IMG/VR virus record: IMGVR_UViG_3300005529_000024
Span: 1-64,000 of that record
From: a virus
DNA: 64,000 bases
Strand: one strand, 5' to 3'
Positions within the stretch are counted from its first letter, which is position 1. Each line of letters opens with the position of its first letter. Both the position numbers and the translations under genes were made by a program. This document shows positions 37,461 through 46,159 of this stretch, in pieces. Under the pieces are notes generated by a model, which searched no databases, had not been told where the DNA came from, and worked only from the letters and a program-made list of their open reading frames with translations.

Positions 37461-37970
37461 ATGATACTATCTTTAGAGCAAAGATTTTTTGTAATTACAC
37501 AATCTGGTGATGAGGATCTCTTCTTAGTAGATCTATCCGTACCACAAGGCAATACTGGAAATGGCTACGTGGTTCAGAAAACAGATCTGTGCTTCATGGC
37601 AAGCAATCGTGGTCCTGGTTCTGTGGTAATCCACTTCTATGATAGCGACGATGGATTAAACTTCAGTTCTCTTGTTTCTGCTACCATCGTTGATGGTGGA
37701 TCTCTTCCTGTTATCGTCTCAACCTCCAAACGATTCTTGAAGTGTACAGGAAATGGTTTACAAGCTCGCTTTGATATGTTTGCTATTGGTGATTCTAAGA
37801 GTTTCGGTAATGAAGCTTTTGCTGATTTCACACAGCTTTTGGATATCGTTAGTCGATCAATCGTTAATTATAGCATCGGTGGTACTGCTAAACAATCTCG
37901 TGTACTTAATTATGGCGTTGGTTCGACAGTAGTACAATTGCGTTTAATTAATACAGAAGCACATAGCTAA
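37461..37970 (+). CDS. Probable virion surface protein, 169 aa
   Basis: Beta-rich and Gly/Ser-rich, with VVIHFYDSDDGLNFSSLVSA and a strand pattern also found in the protein at 38520 (FRESDDGTTW...). The shared xSDDGxxF/W motif suggests related Ig-like decoration domains. The two genes are separated by a homing-endonuclease-type gene. Confidence 0.6.
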   Translation: MILSLEQRFFVITQSGDEDLFLVDLSVPQGNTGNGYVVQKTDLCFMASNRGPGSVVIHFYDSDDGLNFSSLVSATIVDGGSLPVIVSTSKRFLKCTGNGLQARFDMFAIGDSKSFGNEAFADFTQLLDIVSRSIVNYSIGGTAKQSRVLNYGVGSTVVQLRLINTEAHS

Positions 37971-37980
37971 AGGATAAAAA

Positions 37981-38490
37981 ATGCCACCACCTAAAGATCC
38001 TAATAGATATAAAGAATATTGTGAAAAATTTATGGGAAATACTAATGGATCTTTTGGTGCTGGTATCCAGAAACCATCTCTTATAGGTAACAAAAACGCA
38101 TCTGGGCATAAAGGTGAAAAACATTGGAAATGGAATCCGACAATACCTACAAACGTTAGATGGAGTAGAGCGGCACAACATTTTTGGAAACGTACTGGAA
38201 TAATTATTACCGAAGAAATGTATAACGAACGTTGTAAATATAACTCTAATTGTTGTGAAATTTGCGGTCTTCCTGAAAGTCAAAATATAATAAATGGAAA
38301 GAATATAGCATTGAGTTTTGATCATGACTATATAGCTAAGCGTTGGAGAGGACTTCTTTGTTCTTTCTGTAATCAACATAGACTTCCTTTTTATGAAAGA
38401 CGAAGTAGGCAGTTTAAGAAAGATATTACTATAGAAGAATATCTTGATGAAACTAATTGGCCTCTTCCATATCAGACAAATGCAATATAA
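37981..38490 (+). CDS. Endonuclease VII-like HNH homing nuclease, 169 aa
   Basis: The C-terminal half has CCEICGLPES, LSFDHDYIAKRWRGLLCSFC and NQHRLPF, the zinc-bound His-Me finger pattern C..C ... DHdh ... RGlLC..CN of recombination endonuclease VII-type HNH enzymes. The N-terminal half (GNKNASGHKGEKHWKWNP) resembles the DNA-recognition NUMOD repeats of homing endonucleases. It stands alone between two related structural genes, as free-standing homing nucleases do. Confidence 0.8.
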   Translation: MPPPKDPNRYKEYCEKFMGNTNGSFGAGIQKPSLIGNKNASGHKGEKHWKWNPTIPTNVRWSRAAQHFWKRTGIIITEEMYNERCKYNSNCCEICGLPESQNIINGKNIALSFDHDYIAKRWRGLLCSFCNQHRLPFYERRSRQFKKDITIEEYLDETNWPLPYQTNAI

Positions 38491-38519
38491 GCTTGTAATA
38501 TTTTTAAAGGAGTAATAAC

Positions 38520-39017
38520 GTGAGAATTGTTTTTGACCACAAAAGATTTTTTGCTCCACCAAAGGGTGAGGCTGGAGGCTACGGTGGTAGTGGTGGTAAT
38601 ACCAACCGTCTCTTTAAGTTGGATCTAGCACAGGCACAAGGTAGCGTCCCAGATATCACGAATTATCGTACTGAGAATCCTCCAAAGGTTATCTACTCTT
38701 CATTTAATGCTCAGCTAACCAATGTTGGTCATACATCATTAAACACGCAATTAGATGGATTTAGTCCAGCTTCTGGTGTTGCTCCTGCTACCATGGAAGT
38801 TAAATTCCGTGAGTCAGATGATGGTACTACCTGGGATGATATCGCTGGTACAGATAATACTATCGTTCCTTTTGGTTCTGTGAATTTTGATTTCACCACA
38901 CAGAAGAGATACATTGAATTGTATTGGGTGTCTGGTAATTCTTCTGTTGATGTATTCCTAGCACATGATACCGAGACTGACATTGCTGGTGGTTACAGTA
39001 AAGATTCAGTTGGTTAA
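38520..39017 (+). CDS. Probable virion surface protein, 165 aa
   Basis: GTG start after AAAGGAG. Gly-rich N-terminus (GEAGGYGGSGGNTNR), then a beta domain with VKFRESDDGTTWDDIAG and FDFTTQKRYIELYWVSG. Related in plan to the 37461 protein. Probably a head decoration or fibre-accessory protein. Confidence 0.6.
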   Translation: MRIVFDHKRFFAPPKGEAGGYGGSGGNTNRLFKLDLAQAQGSVPDITNYRTENPPKVIYSSFNAQLTNVGHTSLNTQLDGFSPASGVAPATMEVKFRESDDGTTWDDIAGTDNTIVPFGSVNFDFTTQKRYIELYWVSGNSSVDVFLAHDTETDIAGGYSKDSVG

Positions 39018-39053
39018 TGTTCACTAAATCTCAATGTTCACATTTTGTGAACA
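39018..39053. promoter_or_regulatory. TGTTCAC repeat and palindrome
   Basis: TGTTCAC occurs at 39018-39024 and again at 39035-39041, where it forms a perfect 7-bp palindrome with GTGAACA (39047-39053) over ATTTT. No U-run follows, so an operator or RNA hairpin is likelier than a terminator. Confidence 0.45.
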
Positions 39054-39095
39054 AGAGAAAAAGATGAACACTCCTAAAAGAATGGATTAAGAAAA

Positions 39096-39359
39096 ATGAA
39101 CACAAAGAAAATTGTTGAGAATCTACTTAATGAATCTACAGTTGAACCGTTTACTAACGCTTCTTGGGTCGGTGATTATAAGGAAGACATGAAGTTTGTT
39201 CATGCACAGCTTAAGCCTATCTATGATAGATTCAAGGATCGTGCTCGCATGGATCAAGAAGAATTAGATAATATGTTTAACGAACTTGAGCATAGAATTG
39301 ATGAGAATCTATTCAGTGCCTACCAAGAAAAGAATGCCAAAACGAGTAAGAAAGGTTAA
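39096..39359 (+). CDS. Leader-bearing helical protein, 87 aa
   Basis: Starts MNTKKIVENLLNESTV. The body is helical and charged (HAQLKPIYDRFKDRARMDQE, FNELEHRIDENLFSAYQEKN). Close relatives by leader are at 27733 and 32470. Confidence 0.65.
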   Translation: MNTKKIVENLLNESTVEPFTNASWVGDYKEDMKFVHAQLKPIYDRFKDRARMDQEELDNMFNELEHRIDENLFSAYQEKNAKTSKKG

Positions 39360-39361
39360 AA

Positions 39362-40024
39362 ATGTTAAAAGAATATATTGATAGTATGTTCGAAAGAGAT
39401 GAAGAAGATAGCACATACGAAAAGCTTTGTCCTAAATGTGATTCACCTATGGAGTTACTTCATCCTGATTATTGGACATGTATGCGCTGTGATGCTACAG
39501 TTCCTCATAAGGAAGTTGATGAGGCTGAGCCTAAGAATCGTGCAACCAGGACTGGATGGAGAGAACCTGAAGGAGATGATGAGGATGATTTTGATCTGAA
39601 GGTTCTTCATCGTGGTTACAATCCTGATCGTCTTACTCTTTCTATAAGTGGTAAGCCATATACTTTCTATGCTGAGCCGGAAGTCATTGAGAGATTCCAT
39701 AAGATCTTTAATCTCGGATCGAAGGGTCAAGCTCTTGCTTATTTGAAAGATAACGATATGAAGGATCGTATCATTGTCATGGAGTTTGATAAAGACATTG
39801 ATGCTGGAACAGCACAGTCTCTTCTGGATACTCTTGCTGATAAGCACCTTATTCCAAGTGTGGATTTCAGCACAAAGACAGCTTCAGCAATCATCTACTA
39901 TGCAGATCCAATTGATTTAACCCATTATAACCTAATCCGCAATAGTGTAAAGCTTGAAGGATTTACTGCTGAAGACGTTACTAAACCTAAAGCTAAGTTC
40001 TTTATGATGAAGGTTCATAAATAA
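39362..40024 (+). CDS. Leader-bearing zinc-ribbon protein, 220 aa
   Basis: Starts MLKEYIDSMFERDEED (MFE site). Residues about 22-46 form a zinc ribbon, CPKCDSPMELL ... CMRCDA. The C-terminal 140 residues are alpha/beta (LTLSISGKPYTFYAEPEVIE, FHKIFNLGSKGQALAYLKDN) and lack a known motif. Shares its stop with the DnaJ start. Confidence 0.65.
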   Translation: MLKEYIDSMFERDEEDSTYEKLCPKCDSPMELLHPDYWTCMRCDATVPHKEVDEAEPKNRATRTGWREPEGDDEDDFDLKVLHRGYNPDRLTLSISGKPYTFYAEPEVIERFHKIFNLGSKGQALAYLKDNDMKDRIIVMEFDKDIDAGTAQSLLDTLADKHLIPSVDFSTKTASAIIYYADPIDLTHYNLIRNSVKLEGFTAEDVTKPKAKFFMMKVHK

Positions 40025-40446
40025 TGAACAAGGATTATTACTCAATACTCGGTGTACAGCCTGGTGCTTCTACCGATGAAATCAAAAAGGCGTATCATAA
40101 GAAAGCTCGTGAGCTTCATCCTGATTTAAATCCATCTGCTCCATTAACCAGGATTCAAGAAGTGAATGAGGCTTATGATGTATTAAGCAGCAAGCGACGT
40201 TCCATTTATGATCATGAACGTAAGCCAGCTACGCAACAAGATTATCCGAGTAATGGTTTTGATCCTAGTCTTTATGTGGACAAGTGGCATAAAGAATCCA
40301 AGTATTATAAGACTCACATTACTAAAGAGCAACCGAATTGGATGAAAGCAGAGGAAGAGCGTCTAGCAAAAGAATTTGCGAAGAAGGAAGATATCCGATC
40401 ATCCATTGGTAACATTTTTAAGAAGACTAAACCTAAAGGTAAATAA
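40024..40446 (+). CDS. DnaJ-type J-domain protein, 140 aa
   Basis: Residues 4-65 are a complete J-domain: DYYSILGVQPGASTDEIKKA, YHKKARELHPDLNPSAP with HPD at 32-34, and VNEAYDVLSSKRRSIYDHER. J-domains switch on the ATPase of DnaK. The rest is a short basic tail; the Gly/Phe, zinc and substrate domains of full DnaJ are missing. Lying among internal head proteins, it could help unfold or refold packaged proteins; this is inference. Confidence 0.9.
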   Translation: MNKDYYSILGVQPGASTDEIKKAYHKKARELHPDLNPSAPLTRIQEVNEAYDVLSSKRRSIYDHERKPATQQDYPSNGFDPSLYVDKWHKESKYYKTHITKEQPNWMKAEEERLAKEFAKKEDIRSSIGNIFKKTKPKGK

Positions 40447-41196
40447 ATGAGCATAAAAGACACTGTTGAAAAGATGTTTGAATCAGGCGATCTTAGAGAG
40501 GATAATATTTTCGATCTGCCTGAAGGGAATTTTACTTTAACATTCGATACTAATAAGCTCTTAGAGCTATTTGATTTACCAAAGGTTGATGATCTTGAAG
40601 CGATTACCATAGACTATTGGCCTAGTGATAGTGATCTATTAAATACAAGTAAACTTGATGTGTCCCAAGACGACGATGGTAATTTTATTGATGCTGATGA
40701 GAATCCTTTACCAGAAGAAGTGATCGATGATATAAAAAGAGCTATAATGGATGCTGTGTATTCTGGTACTATGGGACGTTATCATAAGCGCATTATATCT
40801 ACGCTTGAAGAATCATTATCTACATTTCAAGATTATAAATACGAGTATTTCCCTCTGACGGATGATGGCGAGAGAACAGCTACTGGTGTTGCTAAAGGTA
40901 TTCTAAATTTTGAAGTCTCGTTTGATGAAACCAAGATTGAATGCGCTCCGGATATTGTTCACATCATAAACGATTGCATTAATGGGGTTGGTGAGTTTTA
41001 TGCGACTGATGATCTTGAAGGTGATTCTGTCGAAGAGTTTGCTAAGTCTCGTTTTCACTGGTTGAACAGATATTGGGATATCTATGGTGGTGGAAAGCCA
41101 CAAGTAGATACTGACAATATCGATGATTTCGATTCTGAATATTTCAGGACCTTATTAAAAGAGATCGAAACAGAACATAATGTCAAGCTAACCTAG
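40447..41196 (+). CDS. Leader-bearing acidic protein, 249 aa
   Basis: Starts MSIKDTVEKMFESGDL directly after the DnaJ stop. Acidic throughout (PSDSDLLNTSKLDVSQDDDG), with a helical centre and a C-terminal GRYHKRIISTLEESLSTFQD segment. No enzyme motif found. Confidence 0.65.
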   Translation: MSIKDTVEKMFESGDLREDNIFDLPEGNFTLTFDTNKLLELFDLPKVDDLEAITIDYWPSDSDLLNTSKLDVSQDDDGNFIDADENPLPEEVIDDIKRAIMDAVYSGTMGRYHKRIISTLEESLSTFQDYKYEYFPLTDDGERTATGVAKGILNFEVSFDETKIECAPDIVHIINDCINGVGEFYATDDLEGDSVEEFAKSRFHWLNRYWDIYGGGKPQVDTDNIDDFDSEYFRTLLKEIETEHNVKLT

Positions 41197-41255
41197 TTTT
41201 ATTTTTTACTAAGTATTATAAAGTACCTAATCGGTAATATCATTGGAGTAAATAA

Positions 41256-42890
41256 ATGTTATCACAAGAACAACTTCGCATGAGACAGCTTGCTCGTACT
41301 TATGGATACAACTATCCTAATCTGATTGAGCAGGACAGTCTGAACACAAACCCAGAAGGTGGTCAGTATATTAAACTTTCCGAGCTTTCTGTCAATGATC
41401 AGTTTAGAATTGCTTCAAGCTGGAAAGCGGATTTCAATACTGCTCTTTCTATCGCTGCTACGCAATTGCTCTCTTTTGGTGGATTGAAACAGCCAATGCT
41501 CGTTCGGGCAAAAGATAATGGTAACATTACTGTTGCGACTGCCACTGGTAGCGAGCACGTAATCGCTATGAGTGAAGCAGATGTAATCTTCGTTCTTCCT
41601 CTTACCTCACGTCCTGCAAAAGATGGTGGAGTTAAAGATTCGTCTATTGACTCTATGGACTGGAACGTTCTTCCAAGTGGGGAAAAGCCTGTTAGTGCCA
41701 AGGGTGGACAGAAGATCTTCGATAGTAAGTCTGGTAAGGCTAATTTAACTGAAGATGCTAACCTTACTCCTGGTGCTGTTTTCAAGCTTCCTGGAAAAGA
41801 TGACGAATACTCTCTTGTCTCTTCTGACGATAAAGAGGTTACATTCCGTGGTAAGGACGGTAGTAAGTATCGGCTTCCTAAAGATAAGTTTCAAGCTACT
41901 CCTGTAAAGGAATCAAAAGGACGAAGAATTTCTCGCCTTGCTGAGATCCATGCTGGAGATGTGTTTAAATTTGTTGAGCCTTTTGCTGAGGGAGTTGACA
42001 TCAACAAAGTCTATCTTAAAGTTGAATCTAAGAATGGACGTAACGTTGCATATGTTTCTCCTCAAGGTAATCTAGATACTGTCCCTCTTCGTTATTCGAA
42101 GCACATTAAAGTTGAGAAGATCAACGATGAACTTTCAATGGAAGAGAGAAAAGATTTTAGTACACTGAGACAGCTTCATTCTGGCGATCAGTTCTGGTTC
42201 TTATCAAAAGACCGGGAATTCACTGAGACTCCTTATACTGTTCAGGAAAATGATTTTGTACAACAGCATATCCGTGTTCAGAGTCCAACCGATTCTCTTA
42301 AAGAAAATCGTTCTTGGTTTAGGGTGAATCATGATCATGCAGGGAACATTCTTGTTATCCGGAAGAGTCAGGTTACTGAGAAAGTAAAGGATGACAGCAA
42401 TTACGTTCTACTTCGTGATCGTAAGAATCTTTATGAGCAGGATGAACAGCAATATTTCCCATTGTCAGATCTAGCTGTAAACGATACCTTTAAGGTCAAG
42501 ACGGCTACTGCATCGAATTATCAGCCTATGTCAATGCCTACTATGCAGTTCTTGACATATGGATCATCAAAGATGCTGTATCTTGTTAAGGCTAAGTCTG
42601 GCGCTGGTATTACTGTTGCGACTGCTAATATGGGCGATATTACTATCCCTATGGCTGATGCACAGCGTATCAAGGTCATGGTCTTTACTCAGAGACCTGT
42701 TGCCACAGATGGTGTTAAAGATCCATCTATTACTCAGATGAAGTGGGATGTAGGGCCAAAGGCTGAAGCTCCTCATACTGATTGGAATGCTCATCCAGAA
42801 GAGAATCAAAATAAAGAAATCTCTGGTAAAGATCCATTCGATACGGGCGCTGAAGGATCTAACTTTCCAAAGGGTGGAAAGATCGACTAA
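41256..42890 (+). CDS. Repeat-containing virion protein, 544 aa
   Basis: Residues about 37-137 (YIKLSELSVNDQFRIASS ... ITVATATG ... SRPAKDGGVKDSSID) recur near the C-terminus at about 405-505 (YFPLSDLAVNDTFKVKT ... ITVATANMG ... QRPVATDGVKDPSIT). Between them are further units built on L..I/L.xGDxF (LAEIHAGDVFKF, LRQLHSGDQFWF). The protein is thus a chain of related SH3-like barrels with an internal duplication. No leader is present. Probably an internal or structural head protein. Confidence 0.65.
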   Translation: MLSQEQLRMRQLARTYGYNYPNLIEQDSLNTNPEGGQYIKLSELSVNDQFRIASSWKADFNTALSIAATQLLSFGGLKQPMLVRAKDNGNITVATATGSEHVIAMSEADVIFVLPLTSRPAKDGGVKDSSIDSMDWNVLPSGEKPVSAKGGQKIFDSKSGKANLTEDANLTPGAVFKLPGKDDEYSLVSSDDKEVTFRGKDGSKYRLPKDKFQATPVKESKGRRISRLAEIHAGDVFKFVEPFAEGVDINKVYLKVESKNGRNVAYVSPQGNLDTVPLRYSKHIKVEKINDELSMEERKDFSTLRQLHSGDQFWFLSKDREFTETPYTVQENDFVQQHIRVQSPTDSLKENRSWFRVNHDHAGNILVIRKSQVTEKVKDDSNYVLLRDRKNLYEQDEQQYFPLSDLAVNDTFKVKTATASNYQPMSMPTMQFLTYGSSKMLYLVKAKSGAGITVATANMGDITIPMADAQRIKVMVFTQRPVATDGVKDPSITQMKWDVGPKAEAPHTDWNAHPEENQNKEISGKDPFDTGAEGSNFPKGGKID

Positions 42891-42899
42891 GGAATCAAA

Positions 42900-43319
42900 A
42901 TGGAGCCGAAAAAACTAAGTGACGTTGAGCTTGCTAAAGCTATTCGTTTAGACATAGAGGCAGAGCTTGATGCTATCAATCTTTATGAATCTCATCTTGA
43001 ATCGACAGATAATCCAGAGGCTAAAAAAGTTCTTGAGCATGTAATCAAGGAAGAGAAAGATCATGTCTCTCTCTTCCTTGAATTACTCAAAACTCTAGAT
43101 CCAGAGCAAGAGGATATTCTAATGAAGAGTAAAGAATATTTTGGCTCTACTGTTAAAGAGATGATAGAAAGATCTTTCGATGAGGATATAAAGACTCGAA
43201 AAGTAAAACTCAAAAAGAATCTTTCGCATAATGAGGCTTTACGTTCTGTTCCAAAAAGTGTCGGTGATTTTAGAGGTTTCAAATATGATCCGGATACTGG
43301 TATAGCTTATTGTACGTAA
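42900..43319 (+). CDS. Encapsulated-ferritin-like protein, 139 aa
   Basis: Residues 8-70 match the EncFtn family (LDIEAELDAINLYESHL; LEHVIKEEKDHVSLFLELLK). Glu22, Tyr29, Glu52 and His55 have the same spacing (7, 30 and 33 residues) as the iron ligands I recall for the Rhodospirillum protein (E32, Y39, E62, H65). EncFtn oxidises iron inside encapsulin shells, which share the HK97 capsid fold. The 70 extra C-terminal residues include STVKEMIERSFDED, close to the leader motif. It may be cargo of this phage head. Confidence 0.82.
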   Translation: MEPKKLSDVELAKAIRLDIEAELDAINLYESHLESTDNPEAKKVLEHVIKEEKDHVSLFLELLKTLDPEQEDILMKSKEYFGSTVKEMIERSFDEDIKTRKVKLKKNLSHNEALRSVPKSVGDFRGFKYDPDTGIAYCT

Positions 43320-43335
43320 CTAAAGGGAATACAAA

Positions 43336-43590
43336 ATGGATATAAAGAAAGTCGTTGACGGCATATTAGAGACGCATTATGGTGATCTTGACCGAGGCGA
43401 AGCTGCTAGGGAGGCTAAAGCTCGTTTCACTGAAGCTGTATCTGATATGCTGAATAAGTTGGAAGAAATTCAGGATGATCTCAAAACAGCTTGGAGCAAG
43501 GCTCATTATGAGGAAACTCGGTTAGCTACGTATAAGCTACGTGACGCTATTGTGTTGATAAAAGAATTACGTGAATCATTTTGGGAATAA
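43336..43590 (+). CDS. Leader-bearing helical protein, 84 aa
   Basis: Starts MDIKKVVDGILETHYGDLDR (ILE site). The body is a charged helix pair (VSDMLNKLEEIQDDLKTAWS). The next gene has a similar start and length and is probably a paralogue. Confidence 0.65.
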   Translation: MDIKKVVDGILETHYGDLDRGEAAREAKARFTEAVSDMLNKLEEIQDDLKTAWSKAHYEETRLATYKLRDAIVLIKELRESFWE

Positions 43591-43632
43591 ATATGAACTA
43601 AAAGGATTTAACTTTTTAGTGGGATGGATAAA

Positions 43633-43899
43633 ATGAAAAATACAGATATTCTAATTAAAGAACTTCTAGAAGCAGAATATGGAAATCTTGGTGTTGCTGA
43701 TCAAGATGCCAAAGTTTCTGAGGAAGACAAAAACGTATTCACTTCTGGGGAATCCGCACTCTCTAAATTCAAGCCTGTTTGCAGCAAGATGCATAAGGCT
43801 ATCGAAAGTCTTGAAGCTGCTTTGAAAGATAAGAAGCCAGACGCTGTACTGAAATGGACTAAGGAATTACACGACTCATTCGGCATGTTGGGAATGTAA
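43633..43899 (+). CDS. Leader-bearing helical protein, 88 aa
   Basis: Starts MKNTDILIKELLEAEYGNLG at ATG 43633 (ATG 43624 also possible). The site LLE and following YG match the previous protein (ILETHYG). The rest is helical (LSKFKPVCSKMHKAIESLEA). Confidence 0.6.
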   Translation: MKNTDILIKELLEAEYGNLGVADQDAKVSEEDKNVFTSGESALSKFKPVCSKMHKAIESLEAALKDKKPDAVLKWTKELHDSFGMLGM

Positions 43900-44118
43900 A
43901 TGGTATACGCTAAGAAGTTTCTGAAATATTTGTTAGATCAGTTGCTAGATAAGGTATTTCATGTTATAATAGTAGCGTTATGTGTTTTCTCTTATAATCT
44001 ATGGTACTCAGGTAATGTGAATTTGAATATTGTAAAGGGTCAACTTCAGGAACGACTTGGAAGCGAAATCCAATTAAAAGCTCAATGTGAATTAGATCAT
44101 AAAAGGAAAATAAAATGA
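43900..44118 (+). CDS. Single-pass membrane protein, 72 aa
   Basis: Starts immediately after the previous stop. One span near residues 20-37 (VFHVIIVALCVFSYNLWYS), then a Lys/Gln/Glu helix (VKGQLQERLGSEIQLKAQCE). The layout is that of an i-spanin-like or anchoring protein; no lysis partner is evident. Four-base overlap with the next gene. Confidence 0.6.
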   Translation: MVYAKKFLKYLLDQLLDKVFHVIIVALCVFSYNLWYSGNVNLNIVKGQLQERLGSEIQLKAQCELDHKRKIK

Positions 44119-45599
44119 GTATAAAGGATATTGTTGAAAATCTCTTTGATGGGGATAATTATACAGCACAAGATTTATTCCTCTATATCAGTAGCGATAG
44201 AGATCTCCATAGCCAGAATATTATTCCTATCCGGAAGAATCTAGTTAACAAAATGGAAAAAGGAATTTTCGATTTCGAGAAGTCTGTTAAGCTTTGGATG
44301 CATCTTGTTGATGCTGGTGCAAAAAAGTATAACGTTGAGTTTGGACCGGATGATGCTAAAGTCTTTGATCGTGCGACAAGATTAGCTGTTGCAGAAGAAT
44401 TGGCTAAAGAATTTGTCACTGAGTATGAGCTTGGCAACTATGATGAATTGAAGAAATCTAAAAGAGAAGCTCTTCAATATTCAGGCGATGAGATGTGGCC
44501 TGGTACTGGTAATGATCCTCTTGGCGATAGCGAGAATAAAGACGAACATTGCGGCCATTGTGGTAAAGATATGAATGAATCCGATGGTGGTTCTCTACCT
44601 ACCGAATGGGGTACTCTTCATTACCGTATCTCTGATGATGGTATAACATTCTATATCGATGATACTTTTGATAAAGCTGGCTTGAAAGAGGAAGCTGATC
44701 AAAAGGGTCTCTTCCATGTTGAGTCCGAACTATTTGATCATCTGATGGCAAACGGTTGGGATTGGATTCGTCCTGAAGATGTTGGTGGACTAACAGATGC
44801 TCCGATTATTAGCGATAGTGCCATTTACAATGATCAAGGTGAGTTAGAATCTGTTGATTATGTGTATTGGTATCCAAATTATCAAGTCGGTAGCATAGTA
44901 GATGATCTTGTTGACTCTGATGAATCATTCTGGCCTAAAGTTCAAGGGGAGAAGGAAGAATCTATAGACGAAGATCAGAAACTTGGTAAAGTTGGTCAAC
45001 GTGTTCGCGTTTCTGCTGGATCTGGAGTAGACTCTAATAAACTCGGTACAGTTGTTGATAAATCTGAAGTTGAGACAGACGGACGAGGCGTACCAACAAA
45101 CGTATCCGGTGCTTATAAGCCAGTTGATTGGAAGAGAGAATTAGCCGTAAGATTAGACTCAGGTGAACTTATTCTAATGTTCAAAGATAGATTATTCCCT
45201 GTTGAGGAGGAGTCTATGAAAGAAAATCGTAGTCTTAGTAGCAAGTTCGATCATTGGATGGATCAGTTTGCATGGCAACTATCCATGGATGGTGCTACCG
45301 AGGAGCTAGGAGATTCAGAGACTTTCGGATACTATGTGCTTCTGACATGGGGAGATCCTGATCATATGGTAGAGGATTTCAACCGCGTAGCTGCTGATAT
45401 CAACGCGGAACCTCTTACCCCTGAAGAGATTGAAGAGATTAAATCTTATAACTATAAGGCCGTTATTCTCATGGAGAATTCCCAGGGCTTTGTTTTCTCA
45501 GATTGGTTTGAAGACGAAGCTACTGCTACGGAAGCATGGCAGGCAATAGCTGACGAATGGGAAAAATATCATGAAGATAGTAACGATGATGATCTATGA
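44115..45599 (+). CDS. Leader-bearing multi-domain protein, 494 aa
   Basis: Starts MSIKDIVENLFDGDNY. Residues 15-115 (DLFLYISSDRDLHSQNIIPI, KLWMHLVDAGAKKYNVEFG) form a domain common in large phages and polyvalent proteins (pattern LylYi.nd..ly...i.pi..nl). A CGHCGK pair near 145 follows, then a beta region (about 160-270), an SH3-like part (KLGKVGQRVRVSAGSGVD ... VDKSEV) and an acidic C-terminal domain. No catalytic motif is seen. A probable packaged, injected protein. Confidence 0.7.
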   Translation: MSIKDIVENLFDGDNYTAQDLFLYISSDRDLHSQNIIPIRKNLVNKMEKGIFDFEKSVKLWMHLVDAGAKKYNVEFGPDDAKVFDRATRLAVAEELAKEFVTEYELGNYDELKKSKREALQYSGDEMWPGTGNDPLGDSENKDEHCGHCGKDMNESDGGSLPTEWGTLHYRISDDGITFYIDDTFDKAGLKEEADQKGLFHVESELFDHLMANGWDWIRPEDVGGLTDAPIISDSAIYNDQGELESVDYVYWYPNYQVGSIVDDLVDSDESFWPKVQGEKEESIDEDQKLGKVGQRVRVSAGSGVDSNKLGTVVDKSEVETDGRGVPTNVSGAYKPVDWKRELAVRLDSGELILMFKDRLFPVEEESMKENRSLSSKFDHWMDQFAWQLSMDGATEELGDSETFGYYVLLTWGDPDHMVEDFNRVAADINAEPLTPEEIEEIKSYNYKAVILMENSQGFVFSDWFEDEATATEAWQAIADEWEKYHEDSNDDDL

Positions 45600-45685
45600 A
45601 ACTCTTAAAAGAAATGCTCATTGAGGATTGGAAGGTTATTTTACTGGCAATCATTTTGCTTCTAATCATGATTATATTCCGATAG
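45596..45685 (+). CDS. Membrane microprotein, 29 aa
   Basis: ATG overlaps the previous stop (ATGA). After MKLLKEMLIEDWK comes one span (VILLAIILLLIMIIF) and Arg. Coupling supports expression, but it is very short. Confidence 0.45.
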   Translation: MKLLKEMLIEDWKVILLAIILLLIMIIFR

Positions 45686-45694
45686 GATTAAAAA

Positions 45695-46159
45695 ATGACT
45701 ATACCTTATGATCCCCTCGTTGAGGCTGGAGATTATGGGTTTCTTGCTAAGGTTACTTCTGAGTTATATCGTAGGCGCATGATACCTGTTCAGTATATAC
45801 GCTTAGACCGCAATCAATCTGTAGATACTCTATATAACGAGAAGAAAAATCCTGTCTTTCTTCCACCAATATCTATCAATGCCTTTATCAGTCGTCCGGA
45901 TGATTCCCAGGAACTTCTTCGTTATGGTCTTGATCGTGATGTGGCAAGAAAGTTGTACATACCTAGATATGACACTGATCAAGTAAATCTGACTCCAGAG
46001 ATAGGAGATAAGATACAGATTCTTGGTACAGAAGGTGAAACCGATGAGCTTGAAGTCATGGTGGTAAACAAAGAACAGTTTTTCTTTGTGAACATCAATA
46101 AGATCTTATCATGGGAACTCGTATGTCGTTACTACAGGATTAGGAACCAGAATGGATAA
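45695..46159 (+). CDS. Head-closure-like structural protein, 154 aa
   Basis: The order VQYIRLDRNQSVDTLYNEKK, ISINAFISRP, LLRYGLDRDVARKLYIPRYD, LTPEIGDKIQI and a late ELVCRYYRIR matches a family of virion proteins near the head-tail joint that begin with an Ig-like or barrel fold. It lies apart from the other neck genes, so the exact place in the particle is inferred. Overlaps the next gene by eight bases. Confidence 0.65.
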   Translation: MTIPYDPLVEAGDYGFLAKVTSELYRRRMIPVQYIRLDRNQSVDTLYNEKKNPVFLPPISINAFISRPDDSQELLRYGLDRDVARKLYIPRYDTDQVNLTPEIGDKIQILGTEGETDELEVMVVNKEQFFFVNINKILSWELVCRYYRIRNQNG

